From the NCBI RefSeq assembly GCF_003952485.1, contig NZ_CP034447.1, positions 4,416,501 to 4,480,500 of the forward strand: a stretch of 64,000 nucleotides of DNA. The letters are read 5' to 3'. Position 1 is the stretch's first letter. The number at the start of each line of letters is the position of its first letter. The notes below the pieces were generated by a model, which saw only the letters and a program-made list of their open reading frames with translations, was not told the origin of the DNA and did not search any database. The translations under genes and the position numbers were made by a program. This DNA is from Mesorhizobium sp. M1E.F.Ca.ET.045.02.1.1. GTDB taxonomy: Bacteria; Pseudomonadota; Alphaproteobacteria; Rhizobiales; Rhizobiaceae. Of the stretch, positions 39,067-47,977 are shown piece by piece.

Positions 39067-40124
39067 TGAGCAAGGCCATGGAACCCGATCTGCAAACGCC
39101 TCTGGGAGGGGCAAGCGGCCAAGCAGCCAAGGAATCAGGCAAGGAGTGGAACCATCCCTCCGACCACTGGCTGCGCGGCTTCGTCCTCGACAACCGCGCC
39201 GCCCTCGGCACGCTCGCCGTGTTCATCGTCATGATGGCGGTCTTCATCATCGCCAACCCGACCGTCTTCACCACCTGGTATCTCTACAGTTCGGTACTCA
39301 CGACGCTTCCGGTGGCGCTGTTCGTGGTGGTGCCGCTCGTCTTCGTCGTCACCTGCGGCGAGATCGACCTGTCGTTTCCGGCGACGATGGGCTTTGCCTC
39401 CTGGGTCTTCGCGCTGGTCGTGCAGGCAGGCTACGATCCGTTCCTAGGCATTGCCGCGGCGCTCGTCACCGGCACGCTGCTCGGCTTCCTGGTCGGATCG
39501 CTGGTGGTCTATGGCGGGCTGTCGTCGCTGATCGCCACACTCGGCATGAATTTCCTGCTGCGCGGCCTGATCCAGATCATCAACGAGGGCAAGTCGACGG
39601 CGGTGACCAGTCTGGCCGACAGCTCGGCCTACGCGATCTTCTCCAGCCAGATCTGGGGCATCCCAGTGCAGATCTTCTGGGCCATCGCCTTCGTCGTCTT
39701 CTCGGCGCTGCTCTACAATCGCCACCGCTTCGGCGCGCAGGTGAAGGTGGTCGGCGACAATCCGGACAGCGCCAAGCAGATGGGCATCGACGTCAAGCGC
39801 GTGCGGGTCAAGGTGTTCGTCTTCACCGGCATCGGAGCCGCGATCGCCGGCACGTTCTCGGTGATGATCAACTTCACCTGGTGGCCGACGGCCGGCGACG
39901 GCTATCTGTTGCCGGTGCTGGCGTCGGTGTTCGTCGGCGGTACGCCGACCTGGGGCGGCATAGGCACGGTCGTCGGCGGCGCGATCGGCGCTGTCACGGT
40001 CTCGTTCATCCAGACCGGCGTGGTGGCGGCGGGCCTGAGCGGCTTTTACGTCCAGTTCTTCAACGGGCTGATCATCATCCTGTCGCTGCTCGGCCACAAA
40101 TGGAACCAGGCAAGGTATCGGTGA
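39066..40124 (+). CDS. Sugar ABC transporter permease (RbsC-like)
   Basis: The 352-residue membrane protein has about ten hydrophobic segments and the RbsC/BPD_transp_2 pattern: VVTCGEIDLSFPATMGFASW near 95-115, LIATLGMNFLLRGLIQII near 155 and VGDNPDSAKQMGIDVKRVRV near 230, which is the region that contacts the ATPase. The start is ATG 39066 (TGATG overlap with the ATPase gene); a GTG three bases upstream is also possible. It closes the operon, 9 bp from the convergent helicase gene. Confidence 0.92.
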   Translation: MSKAMEPDLQTPLGGASGQAAKESGKEWNHPSDHWLRGFVLDNRAALGTLAVFIVMMAVFIIANPTVFTTWYLYSSVLTTLPVALFVVVPLVFVVTCGEIDLSFPATMGFASWVFALVVQAGYDPFLGIAAALVTGTLLGFLVGSLVVYGGLSSLIATLGMNFLLRGLIQIINEGKSTAVTSLADSSAYAIFSSQIWGIPVQIFWAIAFVVFSALLYNRHRFGAQVKVVGDNPDSAKQMGIDVKRVRVKVFVFTGIGAAIAGTFSVMINFTWWPTAGDGYLLPVLASVFVGGTPTWGGIGTVVGGAIGAVTVSFIQTGVVAAGLSGFYVQFFNGLIIILSLLGHKWNQARYR

Positions 40125-40133
40125 GGGGGCTGA

Positions 40134-42830
40134 TCAAACGCTGGTGACGAAGCCGTCCAGCACGCGTTTCTGGCCGGCCTTGTCGAAGTCGATGGTGAGC
40201 TTGTTGCCGTCGATGGCCGCGATGTTGCCATTGCCGAACTTCTGGTGGAAGACGCGGTCGCCGACGTTGAAGGCTGACGGCGTATCGGCGACGGACTTGG
40301 CGACCAGCTCGCCCTCGATGGTGCGGCCCTTCACGCTCGTCCTGCCGGCGCCGTAGCCGCTGTCGGTCTCGCCATAGCCGATGCGCTCGACCTGGTGGCC
40401 GGAGCGCGTGCCCCAGTTGCGGTCGGTCGCCTCGGTGCGGTTCGCTTGCGCGCGCTGCCAGCCGGGCGTCGCATAGGTGTTGGAGAAGCTGCCCGATTTC
40501 TCGGCGCCGATATTGTCGAAGCGCGACGCGCCGTAGGGGTTCTGCCGGCCGCCGCCGCGGCCGGAGGCAAATGAGCCGCCGCCATAAAGATTGCCGTAGC
40601 CGCCGTAGGAATTGCCGCTGTCTGCGACATCGACATGGGTTTCCGGCAATTCGTCGAGGAAGCGCGACGGGATCGTCGATTGCCACAGCCCGTGGATCAG
40701 GCGGTTGGAGACGAACCAGATGTGGAGGTTCTTCTTGGCGCGCGTCAGGCCGACATAGGCAAGGCGGCGCTCTTCCTCCAGGCCGGAGCGGCCGCCTTCG
40801 TCGAGCGCGCGCTGATGCGGGAAGAGGCCTTCCTCCCAGCCGGGAAGGAAGACGGTCTCGAATTCGAGGCCCTTGGCCGAGTGCAGCGTCATGATCGAGA
40901 CCGCATCGAGCGACTCGCCCTGCTCGGCCTCCATGACCAGCGCCACATGCTCGAGGAAAGAACGCAGCGATTCATATTCCTCCATGGAGCGGATCAGCTC
41001 CTTGAGGTTCTCCAGCCGCCCGGGCGCTTCCGCCGAGCGGTCGTTCTTCCACATGTCGGTGTAGCCGCTCTCCTCGAGAATGGTCTCGGCGAGCTCGGTG
41101 TGCGGCTTGGTCTCCAGCGCCTTCTGCCAGCGCTCGAAATTGGCCGCGACCTCGCGGAGCGCTGCGCGCGGCTTCGGCTTCAACTCGTCGCTTTCGGCAA
41201 GCGTCGCGGCGGCCTCCAGCATCGGGATGCGTAATGTCCGCGCCGTGTCGTGGATCTGGCGGATGGTGGCTTCGCCCAGCCCGCGCTTCGGCACGTTGAC
41301 GATGCGCTCGAAGGCAAGGTCGTCGCCGCTGTTGGCAACGACGCGGAAGAAGGCCAGCGCATCGCGGATTTCCATCCGCTCGTAGAAACGCGGACCGCCG
41401 ATGACGCGATAGTTGAGCCCAAGCGTGATGAAACGGTCTTCGAAGGAACGCATCTGGAACGACGCGCGCACCAAGATCGCCATGTCGTTCAGATTGTGCT
41501 TCTGGCGCTGGTAGGCCTCGATCGTCTCGCCGATAGCGCGAGCTTCTTCTTCCGAGTCCCAGGCGGCATGGACATGCACCTTATCGTCCTCGGGATCGTC
41601 GCGGTCGGTGAACAGCGTCTTGCCGAAGCGGCCTTCATTGTAGGCGATGAGGTGCGAGGCCGCGCCCAGGATGTGGGCGGTCGAGCGGTAGTTGCGCTCC
41701 AGCCGGATGATGGTGGCGCCCGGGAAATCCTTGTCGAAGCGCAGGATGTTGTCGACCTCGGCGCCGCGCCAGCCATAGATCGACTGGTCGTCGTCGCCGA
41801 CGCAGCAGATGTTTACGGTGGATGCGCGCCGGTTTCCCTCCCCCTTGAGGGGAGGGTGGCCGGGCGAAGCCCGGTCGGGTGGGGGCCTCGCGGCAGTGCT
41901 CGACGCTCTGGTGTTTGGTGACTGGGCGGTGCCTTCTGCGGCGACCCCCTCCGCCCGCTTCGCGGGCACCTCCCCCTCAAGGGGGGAGGACTGCGGCCGC
42001 TGCGCCAGCAGCCGCAGCCACATATACTGCGCGGTGTTGGTGTCCTGGTACTCGTCGACCAGGATGTATTTGAACTTGCGGTGATAGTCCTTCAGCACGT
42101 CCGGATAGGCGCGGAAGATGCGGATCGGGTGATAGAGCAGGTCGCCGAAGTCGCAGGCGTTCAGCGTCTGCAGCCGCTCCTGATAGGCCTTGTAGAGCTG
42201 GCGGCCCTTGCCGTTGCCGAAGCTGCGCGCGTCGCCTTCCGGAATCTCGTCGGGGCCGAGGCCCTTGTTCTTCCAGTTGTCGATCATCTGGGCGAACTGC
42301 TTGGCCGGCCAGCGCTTGTCGTCCAGCCCTTCGGCCTGGATCAGCTGCTTGATCAGCCGCACCACGTCGTCGGTGTCGAGGATGGTGAAATCGGATTTCA
42401 GCCCGGCAAGCTCGGCATGTCTGCGAAGCAGCTTCACTCCAATCGAGTGGAAGGTGCCGAGCCACGGCATGCCCTCGACATTGCCTTCGCCGATCAGCAA
42501 GCCGATGCGCTGCTTCATCTCGCGCGCGGCCTTGTTGGTGAAGGTCACGGCGAGGATCTGCGAGGGGAAAGCCCTGCCGGTGGCAAGGATATGGGCGATG
42601 CGGGTGGTCAAGACCCGCGTCTTGCCGGTGCCGGCGCCGGCCAGAACCAGAACCGGGCCTTCGGTGGTTTCCACCGCCAGCCGTTGCTCGGGATTGAGGC
42701 CCTTCAGATAGTCGGGCGCGCTGTTTTGAGCGCTGCGGGCGGCCATGGCGCGCGCGGCAATGCCGGACGGGGCCGCGGGCCGCGCATTCGGTTCGTCAAA
42801 GAAGGGCATGTCTTCCGAAAACCCGGACAT
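40134..42830 (-). CDS. uvrD: UvrD/PcrA-type DNA helicase with in-frame repeat insertion
   Basis: This 898-residue superfamily-1 helicase is in the family that unwinds DNA in nucleotide excision and mismatch repair. Motif Ia-type LNPEQRLAVETTEGPVLVLA and Walker A AGAGTGKT lie near 45-71, motif II VDEYQDTN near 260 and motif III VGDDDQSIYGWRGA near 344. Motif IV RLERNYRST and motifs V-VI (VSIMTLHSAKGLEFETVF, EEERRLAYVGLTRAKKNL) follow. Between motifs II and III, residues about 281-337 (SSPLEGEVPAKRAEG, later GHPPLKGEG) are low-complexity and are encoded by a palindromic repeat. The C-terminus is Gly/Tyr-rich, then has a Tudor-like GDRVFHQKFGNGNI segment as in PcrA. Confidence 0.93.
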   Translation of the reverse strand: MSGFSEDMPFFDEPNARPAAPSGIAARAMAARSAQNSAPDYLKGLNPEQRLAVETTEGPVLVLAGAGTGKTRVLTTRIAHILATGRAFPSQILAVTFTNKAAREMKQRIGLLIGEGNVEGMPWLGTFHSIGVKLLRRHAELAGLKSDFTILDTDDVVRLIKQLIQAEGLDDKRWPAKQFAQMIDNWKNKGLGPDEIPEGDARSFGNGKGRQLYKAYQERLQTLNACDFGDLLYHPIRIFRAYPDVLKDYHRKFKYILVDEYQDTNTAQYMWLRLLAQRPQSSPLEGEVPAKRAEGVAAEGTAQSPNTRASSTAARPPPDRASPGHPPLKGEGNRRASTVNICCVGDDDQSIYGWRGAEVDNILRFDKDFPGATIIRLERNYRSTAHILGAASHLIAYNEGRFGKTLFTDRDDPEDDKVHVHAAWDSEEEARAIGETIEAYQRQKHNLNDMAILVRASFQMRSFEDRFITLGLNYRVIGGPRFYERMEIRDALAFFRVVANSGDDLAFERIVNVPKRGLGEATIRQIHDTARTLRIPMLEAAATLAESDELKPKPRAALREVAANFERWQKALETKPHTELAETILEESGYTDMWKNDRSAEAPGRLENLKELIRSMEEYESLRSFLEHVALVMEAEQGESLDAVSIMTLHSAKGLEFETVFLPGWEEGLFPHQRALDEGGRSGLEEERRLAYVGLTRAKKNLHIWFVSNRLIHGLWQSTIPSRFLDELPETHVDVADSGNSYGGYGNLYGGGSFASGRGGGRQNPYGASRFDNIGAEKSGSFSNTYATPGWQRAQANRTEATDRNWGTRSGHQVERIGYGETDSGYGAGRTSVKGRTIEGELVAKSVADTPSAFNVGDRVFHQKFGNGNIAAIDGNKLTIDFDKAGQKRVLDGFVTSV
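41836..41990. repeat. Palindromic repeat inserted in the helicase gene
   Basis: Two opposed palindromic arms, CCTCCCCCTTGAGGGGAGG (near 41837-41855) and CTCCCCCTCAAGGGGGGAG (near 41970-41988), each carry an inner hairpin: CCGGGC-GAA-GCCCGG (41860-41874) and GCCCGC-TTC-GCGGGC (41953-41967). The layout is like the bipartite repeat at 33774-33921, although the sequence differs. The element lies inside the helicase reading frame without stopping it and encodes about 52-57 residues. Confidence 0.85.
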
Positions 42831-43010
42831 CGCCCCGAATGTAGTGATTCGGCAGCGAAAGGCCAGAAGCGTCTACGTTTTGTTCCATTTTTGCGCTGCT
42901 CTGGTTCGCTTGACAGGCGCGGCCGGGGAGGGAAAGCTGCCGGCAGGGCAGGGACGGCACGCCGTTGCCTGAGAGGCGCCGCGCGGCGCAACAGTCGAAG
43001 GAGTATCATC

Positions 43011-45329
43011 TTGGCTGTCACCATCACCTCCCTCGTCCTCTTCCTCATCGGCATGGTTCTCGGCGGCGGCGGCGTCTGGTTGGTCTCGCTGGGCGGCAGC
43101 TGGTACTACGTGATTGCCGGCCTTGCTTTCCTGATCACCGCCTTTCTTGTCTTCCGCCGCAAGTCGACATCGTTATGGCTCTACGCGGCGTTCGTGATCG
43201 CCACGCTGTGCTGGGCTGTCTGGGAGATCGGCTTCGACTGGTGGCAGCTCGCTCCGCGCGGCGGCGTCATCGTGCTTATCGCGCTGTGGCTGCTGACGCC
43301 GTGGGCACGCCGCGGGTTCGCTGGTCCTGACGGGCGGGCGCCGTTGATCCTGGCGGTGTTGGCCTCGCTTGCGGTCGCGGGGTACTCGATGACGGCCGAC
43401 CCCAAGGACATCGGCGGCACGCTGGGTTCCGACAAGGTGGCGCCGACGGCCAATCTCGGCGGCGACATGCAGGCCGGCGAATGGCATTTTTACGGCCGCA
43501 CGCCGTTCGGCCAGCGCTACTCGCCGCTCGACCAGATCACGCCGGACAATGTCGCAAGGCTGCAGCCGGCCTGGACCTATCGCACCGGCGATGTGAAAGG
43601 TCCCGACGATATCGGCGAGACGACCTATCAGGTGACGCCGCTGAAAGTTGGCGATGCGCTCTTCATCTGCACGCCGCACAACTTCGCCATCGCCATCGAT
43701 GCCGCGACCGGCAAGGAGAAGTGGCGCTATGATCCGAAGATCAAGCTGGACCCCGACCGCCAGCATCAGACCTGCCGCGGTGTTTCCTATTACGCCGATG
43801 CCAAGATCGCGGCCGGACAACCATGCGCCGCGCGTGTCTATCTGCCGACGTCCGACGCGCGTCTGATCGCGCTCGATGCCGCGAACGGCCAGGTATGTCC
43901 GTCCTTTGCCGAAGGCGGGACGCTGAACCTGCTCGCCAACATGCCCTATCCGAAGTCGGGCTACTATTATTCGACCTCGGCGCCGCTGATCGTCGCCGGC
44001 AAGATCATCGTCGGCGGCGCGGTCAACGACAATTATTCGACCGAGGAGCCTTCGGGCGTCATTCGCGCCTACGACGCCGGCACTGGCGCGCTGTTGTGGA
44101 ATTGGGATTCCGGCAATCCGGACCAGACGACGCCGCTGCCTGCGGGGCAAAAATACACGAACAACTCGCCGAACATGTGGTCGACGGCGAGCGCCGACGA
44201 GAAGCTCGGCCTGCTCTATGTGCCGCTCGGCAACCAAACGCCGGACCAGCTCGGCATGGGCCGCAGCGCCAATGTCGAGAAATTCTCCTCCTCGATCACC
44301 GCGCTCGACCTCAACACCGGGCAATTGCGCTGGGTTCGCCAGCTGGTGCATCACGATCTGTGGGACATGGACGTGCCGGCCCAACCGACGCTGGTCGACA
44401 TCACCTCGGTCAACGGCACGGTCGTGCCGGCACTGGTCGGGCCGACCAAGCAGGGCGACCTCTATATGCTCGACCGGAGCACCGGAGAGCCGATCATCCC
44501 GGTGAAGGAAATGCCGGCGCCGGGTGGCGCGATCGAAGGCGACCATGCCTCGCCGACACAGCCGGAATCGGACCTGTCTTTCAATCCCAAGCCGCTGACC
44601 GGCGCCGACATGTGGGGCGTCACCATGTTCGACCAGCTGGCGTGCCGGATCGAGCTCAGGAAGCTGCGCTATGAGGGGCGCTATACGCCGCCCTCGCTGC
44701 AGGGATCGCTGATCTATCCCGGCAATTTCGGCGTCTTCAACTGGGGCGGCGTCGCGGTCGACCCGGTGCGGCAGGTGATGTTCGGCATGCCGACCTATCT
44801 CGCCTTCACGTCCAAGCTCATTCCGCGCGCTGACGTGCCGCCGCCGGGCGACAACACCAAAGGCAGCGAACAGGGGCTCAACCGCAACGAGGGCGCGCCT
44901 TACGCGGTGGTGATGGGACCGTTCCTGTCGCCGCTCGGCATTCCCTGCCAGGCGCCGCCCTGGGGCTATGTCGCCGGCGTCGATCTCAGGACGGGAACTA
45001 TCGCCTACAAGCATCGCAACGGCACCGTCTACGACATGACGCCGCTGCCGCTGCCGTTCAAGGTCGGCGTGCCGGGCATTGGCGGGCCGATGGTCACCGC
45101 CGGCGGGGTCGCCTTCCTGGGCGCCGCGGTCGACGATTATCTGCGCGCCTACGATCTCACCACCGGCAGGCAGCTCTGGCGGGCAAGGCTGCCCGCGGGA
45201 GGGCAGTCGACGCCGATGACCTACACGGTCGCCGACGGCCGCCAGTTCGTCGTCATCGTCGCCGGCGGTCACGGCTCGGTCGGCACCAAGCCGGGCGACT
45301 ACGTGATGGCCTACACGCTGCCGAAGTAA
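43011..45329 (+). CDS. gcd: Membrane-bound PQQ-dependent glucose dehydrogenase
   Basis: This quinoprotein oxidises glucose or a related polyol in the periplasm and passes electrons to ubiquinone. The 772-residue product has an N-terminal membrane part of about five helices (residues 1-130) and a periplasmic eight-bladed propeller. Features include GEWHFYGRTPFGQRYSPLDQ near 158, YQVTPLKVGDALFICTPHN near 205, and repeated tryptophan-docking-like segments up to GHGSVGTKPGDYVMAY at the end. The start is TTG 43011 with AAGGAG about seven bases upstream; the upstream open frame overlaps uvrD antisense and is not coding. The family also includes quinate and other polyol dehydrogenases. No pqq genes are in the window. 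Confidence 0.9.
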   Translation: MAVTITSLVLFLIGMVLGGGGVWLVSLGGSWYYVIAGLAFLITAFLVFRRKSTSLWLYAAFVIATLCWAVWEIGFDWWQLAPRGGVIVLIALWLLTPWARRGFAGPDGRAPLILAVLASLAVAGYSMTADPKDIGGTLGSDKVAPTANLGGDMQAGEWHFYGRTPFGQRYSPLDQITPDNVARLQPAWTYRTGDVKGPDDIGETTYQVTPLKVGDALFICTPHNFAIAIDAATGKEKWRYDPKIKLDPDRQHQTCRGVSYYADAKIAAGQPCAARVYLPTSDARLIALDAANGQVCPSFAEGGTLNLLANMPYPKSGYYYSTSAPLIVAGKIIVGGAVNDNYSTEEPSGVIRAYDAGTGALLWNWDSGNPDQTTPLPAGQKYTNNSPNMWSTASADEKLGLLYVPLGNQTPDQLGMGRSANVEKFSSSITALDLNTGQLRWVRQLVHHDLWDMDVPAQPTLVDITSVNGTVVPALVGPTKQGDLYMLDRSTGEPIIPVKEMPAPGGAIEGDHASPTQPESDLSFNPKPLTGADMWGVTMFDQLACRIELRKLRYEGRYTPPSLQGSLIYPGNFGVFNWGGVAVDPVRQVMFGMPTYLAFTSKLIPRADVPPPGDNTKGSEQGLNRNEGAPYAVVMGPFLSPLGIPCQAPPWGYVAGVDLRTGTIAYKHRNGTVYDMTPLPLPFKVGVPGIGGPMVTAGGVAFLGAAVDDYLRAYDLTTGRQLWRARLPAGGQSTPMTYTVADGRQFVVIVAGGHGSVGTKPGDYVMAYTLPK

Positions 45330-45344
45330 GGCGCCGGGTTAAGC

Positions 45345-45782
45345 TCAAAGGCCAAGGTGGCTCCTCAGGCTGGGCACTTGACCGAGCACCTGGTTGGTGA
45401 GGTCGGGGCCGGCAGCCGCTTCGGCCTGCTTGATCAAAGTCTCGCCGGCCTGCCGGATCTGCGCCATGTCGAGGCCGGACTCTTTCAGTGCCGCGACGCC
45501 GTTGATCAATGCGCCTGCCTTTTCGCCGAGCACGCCGCCCAACGCTCCCTGCAGCGAAGACAGCAAGCCGCCACCCGAACCAGCTGCGGCGCCGGCGGCC
45601 ATCACATCGTATTTCTGGGCCAGCGCATCGGCGCCCGGGATCTGATCGAAGAAGGACGAAACGCTGGTGCCTTCAGCTTCGTGCTCGAGCACGGAGAAGA
45701 TGGTGCCGACGACCTTCTCGGTGGTTGGCTGGTCGAGCCCCGCCTTCTGCGAAACGGAGTTGACGATATCCTGAACGTTCAT
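45345..45782 (-). CDS. DUF2267/DUF2780-like protein
   Basis: This 145-residue protein starts MNVQDIVNSVSQKAGLDQPT and has a Gly/Ala-rich centre (AAGAAAGSGGGLLSSLQGAL) followed by a helical end with GLDMAQIRQAGETLIK. The pattern resembles the DUF2267/DUF2780 group; no biochemical role is known. There is no signal peptide. ATG 45782 follows AAAAGGGGAAT; a longer in-frame start is unsupported. It converges with gcd. Confidence 0.75.
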   Translation of the reverse strand: MNVQDIVNSVSQKAGLDQPTTEKVVGTIFSVLEHEAEGTSVSSFFDQIPGADALAQKYDVMAAGAAAGSGGGLLSSLQGALGGVLGEKAGALINGVAALKESGLDMAQIRQAGETLIKQAEAAAGPDLTNQVLGQVPSLRSHLGL

Positions 45783-46021
45783 GGCATTCCCCTTTTCGTC
45801 GTCTGGATCGGGCGCGACCGTATCGACAGCTTCCCTTCCTAATGTGACAGCACCATCAAGGCTTTCGGAAATGACCAAAACGTGATGACCCGCCTTGGCG
45901 GTATCCGCCGCGAGGGAAGCGTGCCGATGAACGAACGATCCGGCCAGACGGTCACCCGTCCGTGACTGGACCGGGCAAGCTTCAACCCTATCTTGCGCAT
46001 CACACAGTCACGGGGAGAACC

Positions 46022-46924
46022 ATGACCGAACCTTCAGCCAGGCCTGTCATCACGCAGCCCATCATCACTCAGGCGATGATCGATGCCTATGACGAGTACA
46101 CGCATTTGACCCTCGACCGACGCCGCTTCATGGAGCAACTGACCAGGCTCGCCGGATCGGGCGCGGCGGCCGCTGCGATCGCACCGATGCTGGCGGCGAA
46201 TTCGGCCCAGGCGGCGATCGTCGCCGAGGACGATCCGCGTGTGAAGGGTGAGGACATCGCCTATCCGGGCAGCAGCGGCGAGATGAAGGGCTATCTGGTC
46301 AAGCCGGCGGGCCAGTCTGGCAAGCCCGGCACCGTTATCGTCGTCCACGAGAATCGGGGACTCAATCCGCATATCCGCGATGTCGCCCGGCGCGTGGCGC
46401 TGGAAGGCTTCATCGCGCTGGCGCCCGATTTCCTGTCGCCGCTCGGCGGCACGCCCGCCGACGAGGACAAGGCGCGCGACATGTTCGCCAAGCTCGACGC
46501 CGCCCAAGTCACGGCCGACGGCGTCGCGACGGTCGCGTACCTCAAGGGCTTGAAGGACGGCAACGGCAAGGTCGGCGCGGTCGGGTTCTGCTGGGGCGGC
46601 GGCACGGTGAACCAGCTTACCGTCAACGCACCGGACCTCAGCGCCGGCGTCGCCTATTACGGCATGCAGCCGAAGGCCGAGGATGTGCCGAAGATCAAGG
46701 CGGCGCTGCTGTTGCATTATGCCGGGCTGGATGAACGCATCGACGCCGGCATCGATGCCTACAAGAAGGCGCTCGATGCTGCGCATGTCGAATACACGGT
46801 CTATGTCTATGATGGCGTCAACCACGCCTTCAACAACGACACCTCGGCCGCGCGTTACGATAAGAAGGCGGCCGATCTCGCTTGGGGGAGGACGATCGCG
46901 TTCCTGAAAGAGAAGCTGGCCTGA
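46022..46924 (+). CDS. Exported dienelactone hydrolase-family protein
   Basis: The 300-residue protein is an alpha/beta hydrolase of the dienelactone hydrolase family. The nucleophile is Cys190 in GFCWGGG, with Asp237 (GLDERID) and His268 (GVNHAFN) completing the triad, and Glu109 in VVHENRG. The N-terminus has a twin-arginine motif LDRRRFMEQL (about 31-40), then a hydrophobic run ending SAQA-A, so Tat export is likely. The 30 residues before the RR are unusually long but typical for this subgroup. ATG 46022 follows GGGGAGAACC. The substrate is unknown. Confidence 0.9.
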   Translation: MTEPSARPVITQPIITQAMIDAYDEYTHLTLDRRRFMEQLTRLAGSGAAAAAIAPMLAANSAQAAIVAEDDPRVKGEDIAYPGSSGEMKGYLVKPAGQSGKPGTVIVVHENRGLNPHIRDVARRVALEGFIALAPDFLSPLGGTPADEDKARDMFAKLDAAQVTADGVATVAYLKGLKDGNGKVGAVGFCWGGGTVNQLTVNAPDLSAGVAYYGMQPKAEDVPKIKAALLLHYAGLDERIDAGIDAYKKALDAAHVEYTVYVYDGVNHAFNNDTSAARYDKKAADLAWGRTIAFLKEKLA

Positions 46925-46974
46925 GGTGTGTGATGTTCAGGTGAGCCCGGCCTGCAAACGACACCGTCGGCGGA

Positions 46975-47889
46975 TCACTCCTGCGCCGGCTTGTGCATGG
47001 CCACGCCCACCACGACCAGCGCAATGCCGAGGCAGTCAGTGAGGCTCGGAACTTGTCTGAGCACGATGACGCCGATCAGCGTCGCGGTGAGCGGCAAGAG
47101 CGAGAGCATCAAAGCGAAGCTGGCGCGCGGCAGCCGCGCCATGGCGAGCTGGTCGCAGATGTAAGGGATAACCGAGGAGCAGATGCCAACGCCGATCGCG
47201 GCGACGAGCAGTTGCGGGGCCGAAAAAGCGGGCAGCGCCTCGCTGAAGCCCACCGGCAGCACGACGAGGAAGGCGATCGCCATGGCGGTGCCGAGACCTG
47301 TGATGCCGATGCCGGTCTGGGCGATGCGGTGGCCCAGCACGATGTAGCCGACGAACAGCGCGCCGTTCAAAAAGGCCCAGAACAGGCCGACCGGGTCGCT
47401 GGACCATTTGATATCGATCAGCAGCAAGGTGCCGGCGACGGCGATGGCCAGCGCTGCGACATTGCGCCGGCTCCTGAGGCCGACCAGCGCGACGCCGATC
47501 GTGCCGACGAATTCGATCGCGGCGACCAGCGAGATCGGCAGGCGGTCGAGCGCCAGATAGAACGCGCAGTTCATCACCGCCAGGCAGGCGCCGAAGGCCA
47601 ACAGCAGGAGCCGTGCCGAGCGGTCGGCGCGCGCGAAAACCTGCCACGGCTTGGTGAGCGGCGCGAAGACGAGCGCGGCCGTGGCGATGCGCAGCCAGGC
47701 CATGCCGAGCACGCCGACCTGAGCGAACAGCAGCACGGCGAAGGCCGGTCCGAGATAGTGGAAGACCGCGCTGACGCAAAACCAGACATGCGGCGGCAGC
47801 GCTTTGGCCAGCCCGGCGAGGGCAGGGCGCGCAGCGTTGATGTCGCCACTGGCCTGGTTCGTTCCACGAACTTGCGCTTCAGAATTCAT
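46975..47889 (-). CDS. EamA/RhtA-like amino acid exporter
   Basis: The 304-residue protein has ten hydrophobic segments arranged as two EamA repeats, typical of RhtA-type exporters of threonine and homoserine. Typical stretches are HYLGPAFAVLLFAQVGVLGM near 43 and YLALDRLPISLVAAIEFVGT near 112. The start is ATG 47889. It is divergent from an Lrp/AsnC-type regulator 88 bp away, which suggests that this regulator controls amino acid export, as known for similar pairs. Confidence 0.87.
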   Translation of the reverse strand: MNSEAQVRGTNQASGDINAARPALAGLAKALPPHVWFCVSAVFHYLGPAFAVLLFAQVGVLGMAWLRIATAALVFAPLTKPWQVFARADRSARLLLLAFGACLAVMNCAFYLALDRLPISLVAAIEFVGTIGVALVGLRSRRNVAALAIAVAGTLLLIDIKWSSDPVGLFWAFLNGALFVGYIVLGHRIAQTGIGITGLGTAMAIAFLVVLPVGFSEALPAFSAPQLLVAAIGVGICSSVIPYICDQLAMARLPRASFALMLSLLPLTATLIGVIVLRQVPSLTDCLGIALVVVGVAMHKPAQE

Positions 47890-47977
47890 AGGATCATTAT
47901 CGCAGGCGAACTTCGCGGTTGATATGGGCGATGAACGGCCTTGATAGCCGTTCACTTTCCAAAGAAAGATAATTCTC

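Noticed and set aside
41250..41921. 223-codon + strand frame inside the helicase gene
   Set aside because: It is a shadow of uvrD that crosses the palindromic repeat; no family pattern.
42081..43010. In-frame upstream extension of the glucose dehydrogenase by about 310 codons
   Set aside because: It overlaps uvrD in antisense. The TTG at 43011 has a good ribosome site and is followed at once by the first membrane segment.
42831..43010. pqq genes or another cofactor gene next to gcd
   Set aside because: The 180-bp gap contains no supported reading frame.
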